Source of the DNA: an uncultured Eubacteriales bacterium
GTDB lineage: Bacteria > Bacillota > Clostridia > Oscillospirales > Acutalibacteraceae
Assembly (NCBI GenBank): GCA_900316025.1
Contig: ONBJ01000001.1
Coordinates: 1-62,838 of the forward strand
Length of the DNA: 62,838 nucleotides
Direction of reading: 5' to 3'
The position numbers and the translations under genes are program-made. The notes beneath the pieces are model-generated. The model saw only the letters and a program-made list of their open reading frames with translations, did not search any database and was not told the origin of the DNA. Below, one piece after another: positions 16,830 to 24,426 of the stretch. Each line of letters begins with the position of its first letter. Position 1 is the first letter of the stretch.

Positions 16830-18095
16830 TTGAATACTCAGACTTTTGAAAAGTACGAATCAGAGGTTCGCTCTTATTGCAGACATTTTCCCACAGTCTT
16901 TTCACAGGCTAAAGGCTCAAAACTTTTTGACGAGCTTGGAAACGAGTATATAGATTTCTTCTGCGGTGCAGGTGCTGTAAATTATGGTCATAATAACAGC
17001 TATATAAAGCCTAAGCTTGCAAACTATATTATGAGTGATGGTATTATGCACGCTCTTGATATGTATACTACTCCTAAACGTGAATTTATAGACTTTATGG
17101 AGGAAAAAATACTGAAGCCCAGAGGTCTTGACTATAAGATTATGTTCCCCGGCCCTACAGGAACAAATGCTGTTGAGGCTGCTCTCAAGATAGCAAGAAA
17201 GGTTAAGGGAAGAAGTAATATATTTGCTCTTACGGGCTGTTTCCACGGAATGACGCTCGGTGCTTTGTCTCTCACGACAGACGCTGCAGCAAGAAAAGGT
17301 GCAGGTGTCAAGCTTACAGATGTTACTCACATTCCTGCTCCTTATATGTATCCTGAGTTTGATACTGTAAAGTATATGCAGGATTTGCTTGACGATGACC
17401 ATTCTGCTGTTGAAAAGCCTGCGGCTCTTATCATAGAAACAGTTCAGGCTGAGGGCGGAATATGGGTATTTGATAATGAGTATTTGAAGAGTGTACGCCG
17501 CTTCTGCGATGACAACGATATTCTTCTTATCATAGACGATATACAGGTAGGCTGTGCAAGAACAGGTACTTACTTCTCATTTGAAAGAGCAGGTATACAG
17601 CCTGATATATTTGTTATGTCAAAGTCTATAGGCGGATACGGTCTGCCGTTTGCTCTTACACTGTTCAGACCTGAGCTGGACAAGTGGCTTCCCGGTGAAC
17701 ATAACGGTACTTTCAGAGGTAATCAGCTTGCTATGGTCGCTGCAAAAGCAGGTCTTGAGTTTATGCTCAAGGAAAATGTGGAGCAGCAGGCTGTAAACAG
17801 CGGAAAGATTATTAAAGAGTATGTCGAAAACGAAATTCTCCCTCTTGACAGCCGTCTTAAATTAAGGGGAATTGGTATGATATGGGGTATTGAGTTTGAC
17901 GGTATACCTGTTGAGGGTCTCAGCGAAAAGGTTACTGTAAAAGCATTTGAGAAAAAACTTATTGTAGAATGTGCAGGAAGAAAAAATTCCGTTGTCAAGC
18001 TTATGCCTCCGCTGGTTATCGAAAAAGAGGTTCTTATGGAGGGTCTTTCAAAGCTTAAAGAGGCTGTAAGGGACTGTCTTTCAGAATTGAATTAA
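16830..18095 (+). CDS. EctB-like diaminobutyrate-2-oxoglutarate aminotransferase
   Basis: PLP enzyme of fold type I (class III), 421 residues. Family traits: FEKYESEVRSYCRHFPTVF, EYIDFFCGAGAVNYGHNN, MFPGPTGTNAVEAALKIARK, LTGCFHGMTLGALSLT, IIETVQAEGGI, LIIDDIQVGCARTGT and SKSIGGYGLP with the PLP lysine. This pattern is that of EctB, which makes L-2,4-diaminobutyrate from aspartate semialdehyde. No ectA or ectC is present, so the product is probably not ectoine. The start is TTG with AAAGG nearby. A terminator separates it from the ATP-grasp gene, its likely partner. Confidence 0.85.
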   Translation: MNTQTFEKYESEVRSYCRHFPTVFSQAKGSKLFDELGNEYIDFFCGAGAVNYGHNNSYIKPKLANYIMSDGIMHALDMYTTPKREFIDFMEEKILKPRGLDYKIMFPGPTGTNAVEAALKIARKVKGRSNIFALTGCFHGMTLGALSLTTDAAARKGAGVKLTDVTHIPAPYMYPEFDTVKYMQDLLDDDHSAVEKPAALIIETVQAEGGIWVFDNEYLKSVRRFCDDNDILLIIDDIQVGCARTGTYFSFERAGIQPDIFVMSKSIGGYGLPFALTLFRPELDKWLPGEHNGTFRGNQLAMVAAKAGLEFMLKENVEQQAVNSGKIIKEYVENEILPLDSRLKLRGIGMIWGIEFDGIPVEGLSEKVTVKAFEKKLIVECAGRKNSVVKLMPPLVIEKEVLMEGLSKLKEAVRDCLSELN

Positions 18096-18099
18096 TTAA

Positions 18100-18137
18100 A
18101 TCAGGGCAAAGGTTAAAACGCCTTTGCCTTGATTTTT
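18100..18137 (+). terminator. Terminator between the EctB-like and ATP-grasp genes
   Basis: ATCAGGGCAAAGG and CCTTTGCCTTGAT form a 13-bp stem (one G-T pair) with an 8-nt loop, then TTTTTG. Only 27 bp remain before the ATP-grasp start, too few for a promoter, so that gene probably depends on read-through. Confidence 0.75.
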
Positions 18138-18164
18138 GATTATCAAATTAAAGGGGAGTTTATT

Positions 18165-19178
18165 ATGAATGTAAAATATATAGCAAGAGTTCTGAGCGGT
18201 GCAAAGTTCAAAAAAATGTTTGAAAAAATTGATATGATACACGAAAAAACAGGTAAAAACAAGATCGGACTTTTTTTTGATATGATAGGCTGTACCATTA
18301 AATACGGTGCAGGATATAATGACTACATAATTTTTGAGTTCTATAATATGAATGCTAAGGAAAGAAAAACTTACCTTACCAGAATGAAAAACAAAAAGCT
18401 TGTAACTACTCTTAATGACCTCAGATTTTCTCATATATTTGATGAGAAAAATCTTTTTGACGAGAAATTTGCAGAGTTTATGGGCAGAGAAATTCTCGAT
18501 ATTGCAAAAATTGATTATGACAGGTTTGAACAGTTTGTAAAAGGCAAGGATTTCTTCTTTGCAAAGCCCTACATCGGAGAGAGCGGAAAGGGTATCGAAA
18601 AAATCAAAACCTCTGATTTCTCCTCGGTAAAGGAACTGTGGAGCTATGTTACAAATCCCGAAAAGAATTTTGGTGTTATTGAAGAGGTTATCGTTCAGCA
18701 CCCTCAGGCTGCTAAGATATATCCTAATTCGCTTAACTGTCTTAGAGTGGTTACTCTTGTAAATAATGGTGAGGCTCATATACTGTATTCTGTGTTTAAG
18801 ATGGGTAATAACGGCGGCTTTGTTGATAATCTTGAAAACGGCGGTCTTGCTTGCCACTTTGATTTGGATAAGGGCGAAATTATAGGTCAGGGTCATACTT
18901 CGGCTTTGGTAAACTATGACGCTCACCCTGCTACAGGTATTAAATTTGTCGGCTATAAGCTTCCCTTTATGGACGAAGTAAAGGATATGGTCAAAAAGGC
19001 TGCTATGGTAATTCCTGAGTTCAGATACGTTGGCTGGGACGTTTGTCTTACGCCTAACGGCCCTGCTATCGTTGAAGGTAACGATTACCCTGCTTATGAT
19101 TTTCCTCAGCTCCCCGACCCCGATAAGCCCAGAATAGGCTTAATTCCTAAAATAGAAAAATTCGGTATTAAACTTTGA
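18165..19178 (+). CDS. ATP-grasp enzyme (sugar-transfer-associated type)
   Basis: Cytosolic protein of 337 residues resembling the ATPgrasp_ST family. ATP-grasp features: the Gly-rich loop FFAKPYIGESGKGIEKI (about 133-149), VIEEVIVQHPQAAKIYPNSLNCLRVVT, and the metal-binding end GWDVCLTPNGPAIVEGNDYPAYDF. ATP-grasp enzymes join a carboxylate to an amine or thiol through an acyl phosphate. As neighbour of an EctB-like enzyme it may attach diaminobutyrate to an acceptor; this is inference. The ATG at 18165 follows AAGGGGAG; an upstream in-frame start at 18129 overlaps the terminator. Confidence 0.8.
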   Translation: MNVKYIARVLSGAKFKKMFEKIDMIHEKTGKNKIGLFFDMIGCTIKYGAGYNDYIIFEFYNMNAKERKTYLTRMKNKKLVTTLNDLRFSHIFDEKNLFDEKFAEFMGREILDIAKIDYDRFEQFVKGKDFFFAKPYIGESGKGIEKIKTSDFSSVKELWSYVTNPEKNFGVIEEVIVQHPQAAKIYPNSLNCLRVVTLVNNGEAHILYSVFKMGNNGGFVDNLENGGLACHFDLDKGEIIGQGHTSALVNYDAHPATGIKFVGYKLPFMDEVKDMVKKAAMVIPEFRYVGWDVCLTPNGPAIVEGNDYPAYDFPQLPDPDKPRIGLIPKIEKFGIKL

Positions 19179-19196
19179 GTAGCTTTTCAGATTGAT

Positions 19197-19235
19197 AAGG
19201 TCTGCTCATAAGCCTGAGGCTTATGAGCAGACCTT
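19197..19235 (+). terminator. Terminator after the ATP-grasp gene
   Basis: AAGGTCTGCTCATAAGCC and GGCTTATGAGCAGACCTT form an 18-bp perfect stem around 3 nt, followed by ACTCTTTTG. Confidence 0.8.
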
Positions 19236-19277
19236 ACTCTTTTGTCACAAAAGAAAACCTGCGGCTTCGCTCAGGCT

Positions 19278-19373
19278 GCGATTGCAGACGACAAAAGCGT
19301 TCCGCTTTTGTCAGATTTCAAGCAAAGCTTGAAATCTCGCTTCGGACAAATGTCCGAAGCGGTCTGCAATCGC
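19278..19373. repeat. Three-arm cloverleaf repeat, copy 5
   Basis: Outer stem GCGATTGCAGA (19278-19288) with TCTGCAATCGC (19363-19373). Arms at 19290-19312 (GACAAAAGCG), 19313-19337 (AGATTTCAAGC) and 19338-19361 (CGCTTCGGACA). GGCTTCGCTCAGGC lies just outside on the left only. An open frame crossing this repeat is not a gene. Confidence 0.9.
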
Positions 19374-19506
19374 CCCGACTTCCGACAAGATGATTTTTCA
19401 GGCTGTGCTGAAAACTTTTTCAAAAATTTTATAAAATTTCAGAAAACAAGAGAAATCAGGAGTAAAATTAAGAAAATAAAAGAAACACATTGAAAAGATA
19501 CATATA

Positions 19507-19539
19507 TTTGACTTTTTATGACTTTGACTTTATCTGACT
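19507..19539 (+). promoter_or_regulatory. Tandem CtsR operators at the ctsR promoter
   Basis: Two pairs of heptads follow the CtsR rule of direct heptads spaced by 3 bp: TTTGACT (19507-19513) with TATGACT (19517-19523), and TTTGACT (19523-19529) with TCTGACT (19533-19539). An opposite-strand AGTCAAA lies at 19572-19578. TATAAA at 19545-19550 is the likely -10, so bound CtsR would cover the promoter. This indicates autoregulation of the operon, released by heat or protein damage. Confidence 0.85.
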
Positions 19540-19632
19540 TTTAATATAAAATCAAATCAAAGGTTAGGAAAAGTCAAAACCACAATAAAACAAAATTAAA
19601 CTTTTCTGTATCTTAAATCAGAGGTGATTTGT

Positions 19633-20088
19633 ATGAGAATAAGCGATCTGGTTGCGGAATATATAAAAAATATACTGGACGAAAGCAACGGTACTGCGGA
19701 AATTCAGCGTAATGAACTTGCAAACAACATCGGCTGTGTGCCAAGCCAGATAAATTATGTTATAAGCTCACGCTTTACTCAGGAAAACGGATATGTTGTC
19801 GAAAGCCGAAGAGGCGGCGGCGGATATATCAGAATAACCAGAGTACATCTTACTACCGAAAAAGGGGGAATTATAATGCACGTTGTAAACTCTGTAGGTG
19901 AAACCCTTGACGAAACATCAGCAAACTTCATTCTTGAAAACCTGATTTCGGGAAACATAATCCAAAAGGACACAGCAAGAATAATATCTGCCGGTATTTC
20001 GGAAAAGGCGTTCTCTCAGATACCCAAGGAACTGAGAAACAATGTAAGGTCTACTGTTTTCAAAAATATGCTTTTAACTCAGGTCTGA
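19633..20088 (+). CDS. ctsR: CtsR, class III heat-shock repressor
   Basis: DNA-binding repressor of clp genes, 151 residues. The N-terminal winged helix (MRISDLVAEYIKNILDE, VPSQINYVISSRFT) ends with the Gly-rich wing RRGGGGYIRI that reads the operator, and a C-terminal helical dimer domain follows. The ATG at 19633 follows AGAGGTGA; an in-frame GTG three codons earlier overlaps that ribosome site. First gene of ctsR-mcsA-mcsB-clpC. McsB is expected to inactivate CtsR under stress. Confidence 0.97.
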   Translation: MRISDLVAEYIKNILDESNGTAEIQRNELANNIGCVPSQINYVISSRFTQENGYVVESRRGGGGYIRITRVHLTTEKGGIIMHVVNSVGETLDETSANFILENLISGNIIQKDTARIISAGISEKAFSQIPKELRNNVRSTVFKNMLLTQV

Positions 20089-20123
20089 ACAGAAAATAAT
20101 CACATAACAGGGAGGAAATAATT

Positions 20124-20630
20124 ATGATTTGCGGAATCTGCGGAAAAAATCAGGCAACATCACACTTCACATCTATAGTCAACGGAAATTATAAAGAACT
20201 TTGGCTTTGTCCTGAGTGTGCAAAAAACAAAGGAATAGGCATAGGAAATCTCTTTACCCATACTGCTACCGATTTCAGCAGTTTTCTGGGAAGCTTTTTC
20301 GGTGACGGACTTCCGTCAAGAACAAGTGCGACAAGGTGTAAATCCTGCGGTTCTTCATTTGCGGATATAGCCCGTTCGGGAAAGGTCGGCTGTGCCGATT
20401 GCTATACAAACTTTTATGATGAACTTCTGCCGTCCATACAAAAAATACACGGCAACATCAGACATACAGGAAAGATTGCATCGTGTGCAAATCCTCAGCT
20501 CAAAGCGGAAAAGGAGCTTGAAAAAATAAAGACGGAGCTTGACAATGCAGTAAAGGAACAGAATTTCGAGCTTGCAGCAAAGCTCAGAGATAAAATAAAG
20601 GAAATGGAAGGAGGAAAGGATAATGGCTGA
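20124..20630 (+). CDS. mcsA: McsA, activator of the McsB arginine kinase
   Basis: Adaptor of 168 residues with two zinc-binding regions, ICGICG plus LCPECA and RCKSCG plus GCADCY, and a C-terminal UVR/coiled-coil domain (EQNFELAAKLRDKIKEME). McsA binds and activates McsB and helps control CtsR. AGGGAGGAAAT precedes the ATG. The 3' end overlaps mcsB by 8 bp, typical of coupled translation in this operon. Confidence 0.95.
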   Translation: MICGICGKNQATSHFTSIVNGNYKELWLCPECAKNKGIGIGNLFTHTATDFSSFLGSFFGDGLPSRTSATRCKSCGSSFADIARSGKVGCADCYTNFYDELLPSIQKIHGNIRHTGKIASCANPQLKAEKELEKIKTELDNAVKEQNFELAAKLRDKIKEMEGGKDNG

Positions 20631-21651
20631 GAAATGGTATGAAAAAAACGGTTTGGAAGGTGACGTGGCAATAAGTTCACGTATAAGGCTTGCCAGAAAT
20701 CTTAAAAATTATCCTTTCCCCCACCTTATGAGCTTACAGCAAAAAAATGAGGTGGCAAACAAAATCAGGGAAGCTCTTGAGGGAAGCAACTCATATATAG
20801 CGGCTACTTTCAGATTTATAAATATGGCACAGCTTAATGATACCGAAGCAGGTTCTCTGATGGAAAGGCATCTTATAAGCCCTGTGTTTGCACAGAACAG
20901 GGCAGGAAAATATCTGCTTCTTACCGATGACGAAACAATAAGCATTATGATAAATGAAGAGGATCACCTCAGAATACAGGTTCTTTCAGAGGGACTTTCC
21001 TTGAAAAAGGCATATGATACAGCCGATAAAATTGATACGCTTCTGGATAATTCTCTAGGATTTGCCTTTCACAACAAGCTGGGTTATCTGACGCAGTGTC
21101 CTACAAATCTCGGAACAGGGCTGAGAGCTTCGGTTATGCTCCATATTCCCGCTTTGGAGTCAGGCGGTGCAATTCCAAGACTTGAGGATAATCTTTCCAA
21201 AATAGGTCTTGCTCTCAGAGGAACATTCGGCGAAGGTACAGATGCACAGGTAGGATTATATCAGCTTTCAAATCAGGTAACGCTTGGTCTTTCGGAAAAG
21301 AATGCAATAGAAAATCTTCAGAACGTCGCATTACAGCTTATCACAAAAGAACGTGATATGAGAAATGAAATCTGCAGACGCACCGAAATCAGGGATTATA
21401 TTATGAGATGCTTCGGTACGCTCAGATACGCTGTTGTTATAAGCCACGGTGAGGGTCTGAAACTTCTTTCGGCAGTAAGAATGGGTATAAACGAAAAGCT
21501 TATAAACGGTATTTCACTTGATACGGTGAACAAGCTTATGATTGAGCTTCAGCCGTGTACTCTTTCGGTAAACTCAGGCAAACAGCTTTCGCCTCAGCAG
21601 AGAGATATTATGAGAGCAGATATTCTCAACAAAAGTACAGCTCACAGCTAA
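20623..21651 (+). CDS. mcsB: McsB, protein-arginine kinase
   Basis: Phosphorylates arginines of misfolded proteins and CtsR, marking substrates for ClpC-ClpP. Length 342. Phosphagen-kinase-like motifs: SSRIRLARNLKNYPFP, LTQCPTNLGTGLRASVMLHIPAL with the Cys-containing loop, and GTFGEGTDAQVGLYQLSN. A C-terminal RDIMRA matches the allosteric phosphoarginine-binding motif of the family. clpC lies 220 bp downstream, and a cloverleaf repeat fills the gap. Confidence 0.96.
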   Translation: MAEKWYEKNGLEGDVAISSRIRLARNLKNYPFPHLMSLQQKNEVANKIREALEGSNSYIAATFRFINMAQLNDTEAGSLMERHLISPVFAQNRAGKYLLLTDDETISIMINEEDHLRIQVLSEGLSLKKAYDTADKIDTLLDNSLGFAFHNKLGYLTQCPTNLGTGLRASVMLHIPALESGGAIPRLEDNLSKIGLALRGTFGEGTDAQVGLYQLSNQVTLGLSEKNAIENLQNVALQLITKERDMRNEICRRTEIRDYIMRCFGTLRYAVVISHGEGLKLLSAVRMGINEKLINGISLDTVNKLMIELQPCTLSVNSGKQLSPQQRDIMRADILNKSTAHS

Positions 21652-21661
21652 CGTCAGCATG

Positions 21662-21759
21662 GGGGCGATTGCCGTTAAGAATACTTCGTATTCTTAACGC
21701 TTTAAGAGCTATGCTCTTAAAGATTTATGTCGGGAATCCGACATAAATGCAATCGCCCC
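21662..21759. repeat. Three-arm cloverleaf repeat, copy 6 (between mcsB and clpC)
   Basis: Outer stem GGGGCGATTGC (21662-21672) with GCAATCGCCCC (21749-21759). The three arms tile the interior exactly: 21673-21699 (CGTTAAGAATAC), 21700-21722 (CTTTAAGAGC) and 21723-21748 (ATTTATGTCGG). It lies within the CtsR operon mRNA. Confidence 0.92.
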
Positions 21760-21871
21760 ACGCACAGACGGAAGCAGTGCTGAAATAAAAAAGTTTTTTG
21801 CAGGTTATATTAACCGACAAAAAACAGGAGTAAACGGAAGTATTATGAAATACATACAGGAGGTATGACTT

Positions 21872-24334
21872 ATGTACAAATTCACAGGATTTACTGAAAA
21901 TGCAAACAGAGCTATGAACTACGCAATAGAGAACGCACAGCTTCTCGGGCATACGTACATCGGAACGGAACATATACTGCTCGGACTTTTGCAGGAAAAC
22001 TCGGGAGTGGCATATGCGGCTCTTGAAAGTGCAGGAGTAAGCTTCGGAGCGGTTGAAAACAAAATCAGGGAACAGATAGGAGCAGGAAGCACCTCCAGAC
22101 TTACGGTAAATGACCTTACTCCCAGAAGCAAAAGAGTTATACAGACGGCTCTTGCGGTTGCTTCGGGACTGCATCACAGCTATGTGGGAACTGAACATCT
22201 GCTCATAGCCTTACTTCAGGATACCGACAGCTATGCCGTAAGAATGCTCAACGAAATCGGAGCAAGACCCGATGACATTGAACAGGGCATAAAATCTCAG
22301 TTTCAGGGCGGAAGCTTCGGCGATGAAAACAGCTTTTCAAAAGGTGGTACGGCGACAGCATCAAAAGGCGGCAAAACCGATACTCTTGACAAATACGGCG
22401 TTGACCTTACCGCAAAGGCAAAAAAAGGTGAGATAGACCCTGTCATCGGCAGAAAAAAGGAGATAGAAAGAGTTATACAGATACTTTCCAGACGTTCAAA
22501 GAACAATCCGTGCCTTATAGGTGAACCCGGTGTCGGAAAAACAGCCGTTGCCGAGGGACTTGCACTCAAAATAGCCAACAATGATGTTCCCGACCTTTTG
22601 CAGGGAAAAAGAGTTGTAGCTCTTGACCTTACGGGTATGGTAGCAGGTACAAAGTACAGGGGCGATTTTGAGGACAGAATAAAAAATGCCATAGATGAGG
22701 TAAAAGCTTCGGGAAATGTAATTCTCTTTATAGATGAGCTGCATACAATAGTAGGTGCAGGAAGTGCAGAGGGTTCTTCTGACGCTGCAAATATTCTGAA
22801 ACCGTCACTTGCAAGAGGTGACTTTCAGGTAATAGGAGCTACTACTCTGAATGAGTACAGAAAATATATAGAAAAGGACTCCGCTCTTGAAAGACGTTTT
22901 CAGCCTGTAACGGTGGGTGAACCTACTCAGGAGGAAACGGTTGAAATTCTGAAAGGTCTGCGTGACAGGTATGAGGCACATCACAAGGTTAAAATTACAG
23001 ATGAAGCCATTGAAACTGCCGTAAAGCTTTCTTCAAGGTATATCAACGACAGATTTTTACCCGACAAGGCTATAGACCTCATTGACGAATCGGCTTCAAG
23101 AGTTCGTCTGCAAAATCATACTGAACCTGACGAAATAAAAACACTCGAAAAGGAAATCGAACGTCTGGAGTCCGAAAAAAGCTCAGCCGTAAACGAGCAG
23201 CGTTTTGAAGCGGCTGCAAAGCTCAGGGACGAAGAAAAGGCTTTGCGTGAAAAGTATGATAAAGCCGTAAGCGACTGGAAATCCCACATCGGCGGAAGCG
23301 TAAAGCAGGTTACTGAGGAAGATATTGCTCAGGTTGTATCAGGCTGGACAGGCGTACCCGTTGCACAGCTCACTCAGGAGGAAAGCGAAAGACTTCTGAA
23401 AATGGAAGAAATTCTCCATAAAAGACTGATAGGTCAGAATGAGGCTGTTTCAGCGGTAGCAAGGTCAATAAGACGAGGCAGGGTAGGTCTGAAAGACCCC
23501 AAGCGTCCGATAGGCTCATTCATATTCTTAGGCCCTACGGGTGTAGGAAAAACCGAGCTTTGCAAGGCTCTTGCAGAAGCTATGTTCGGTGACGAAAACA
23601 ATATGATAAGACTTGATATGTCCGAATTTATGGAAAAGCATACGGTTTCAAAGCTTGTAGGCTCTCCTCCGGGATATGTAGGATATGACGAGGGCGGTCA
23701 GCTTACCGAACAGGTAAGACGCAAGCCTTATTCCGTAATACTTTTTGACGAAATAGAAAAAGCTCACCCCGATGTTTTCAATATGCTTCTTCAAATTCTC
23801 GATGACGGCAGACTTACGGACTCTCAGGGCAGACACGTTGATTTCAGAAACACCATAATTATTATGACCTCCAATGTCGGTGCAAGATATATCACTCAGC
23901 AGACTTCAAAGGAACTCGGCTTTGCTTTCAGCGAAGAAAACAGCACTCAGAACGACTTTGAAAAAATAAAGGAAACCGTTATGAATGAACTTAAAAACAC
24001 ATTCAGACCCGAATTTCTTAACAGAGTTGATGATATTATAGTTTTCACAAAGCTTTCCGACACGGAAATTGAGCAGATTGCAACACTTATGCTTACATCT
24101 CTTTCAAAAAGACTGTCCGATATGGATATAAGCATAAGCTTCAGTGATGAGGCTGTAAAGCACATAGCAAAGATAGGCTTTGACCCTGTATACGGTGCAA
24201 GACCTTTAAGACGTGCTATAAGCTCAAAAATTGAAGATGCTGTAAGTGAGGAAATATTAAAGGGTAACATAAAGAACGGCGATAAGGTAGAATGTACGCT
24301 TGAGGACAATAATTTCATATTCAAAAAAATCTGA
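21872..24334 (+). CDS. clpC: ClpC, AAA+ unfoldase
   Basis: Hsp100 unfoldase of 820 residues that feeds substrates to ClpP. Two N-terminal Clp repeats (FTENANRAMNYAIENA; SKRVIQTALAVASGL), D1 with Walker A GEPGVGKTA and Walker B ILFIDELHT, a UVR-type middle domain (EQRFEAAAKLRDEEKAL) where McsA/MecA adaptors act, D2 with GPTGVGKTE and ILFDEIEKAHPDVF, and a C-terminal D2-small domain. The ATG is preceded by AGGAGGTATG. The cloverleaf upstream lies in its leader, which could affect message stability or give clpC its own level. Confidence 0.97.
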   Translation: MYKFTGFTENANRAMNYAIENAQLLGHTYIGTEHILLGLLQENSGVAYAALESAGVSFGAVENKIREQIGAGSTSRLTVNDLTPRSKRVIQTALAVASGLHHSYVGTEHLLIALLQDTDSYAVRMLNEIGARPDDIEQGIKSQFQGGSFGDENSFSKGGTATASKGGKTDTLDKYGVDLTAKAKKGEIDPVIGRKKEIERVIQILSRRSKNNPCLIGEPGVGKTAVAEGLALKIANNDVPDLLQGKRVVALDLTGMVAGTKYRGDFEDRIKNAIDEVKASGNVILFIDELHTIVGAGSAEGSSDAANILKPSLARGDFQVIGATTLNEYRKYIEKDSALERRFQPVTVGEPTQEETVEILKGLRDRYEAHHKVKITDEAIETAVKLSSRYINDRFLPDKAIDLIDESASRVRLQNHTEPDEIKTLEKEIERLESEKSSAVNEQRFEAAAKLRDEEKALREKYDKAVSDWKSHIGGSVKQVTEEDIAQVVSGWTGVPVAQLTQEESERLLKMEEILHKRLIGQNEAVSAVARSIRRGRVGLKDPKRPIGSFIFLGPTGVGKTELCKALAEAMFGDENNMIRLDMSEFMEKHTVSKLVGSPPGYVGYDEGGQLTEQVRRKPYSVILFDEIEKAHPDVFNMLLQILDDGRLTDSQGRHVDFRNTIIIMTSNVGARYITQQTSKELGFAFSEENSTQNDFEKIKETVMNELKNTFRPEFLNRVDDIIVFTKLSDTEIEQIATLMLTSLSKRLSDMDISISFSDEAVKHIAKIGFDPVYGARPLRRAISSKIEDAVSEEILKGNIKNGDKVECTLEDNNFIFKKI

Positions 24335-24357
24335 TGTAACAACTGTAAAAGACTAAA

Positions 24358-24395
24358 ACTCAAAAGTCCCCGTATAAAAACGGGGGCTTTTGAGT
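24358..24395. terminator. Bidirectional terminator between clpC and the amylase gene
   Basis: ACTCAAAAGTCCCCGT and ACGGGGGCTTTTGAGT form a long stem around ATAAAA. T-rich stretches follow on both strands, so it can end both convergent transcripts. Confidence 0.85.
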
Positions 24396-24426
24396 TTCTT
24401 GAGTTTAATTGTAAAAAGGACAACTA

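Noticed and set aside
16830-18095. Ectoine biosynthesis
   Set aside because: ectA and ectC are absent; only the aminotransferase is present.
18096-18926. Long minus-strand frame opposite the ATP-grasp gene
   Set aside because: It is the shadow of a gene with recognisable motifs on the plus strand and has no ribosome site.
19242-19493. Open frame between the ATP-grasp gene and ctsR
   Set aside because: It runs through the terminator region and cloverleaf copy 5, has no ribosome site, and its residues only reflect the repeat.
21725-24423. Several frames antisense to clpC
   Set aside because: They mirror codon structure of clpC and show no domain or ribosome site.
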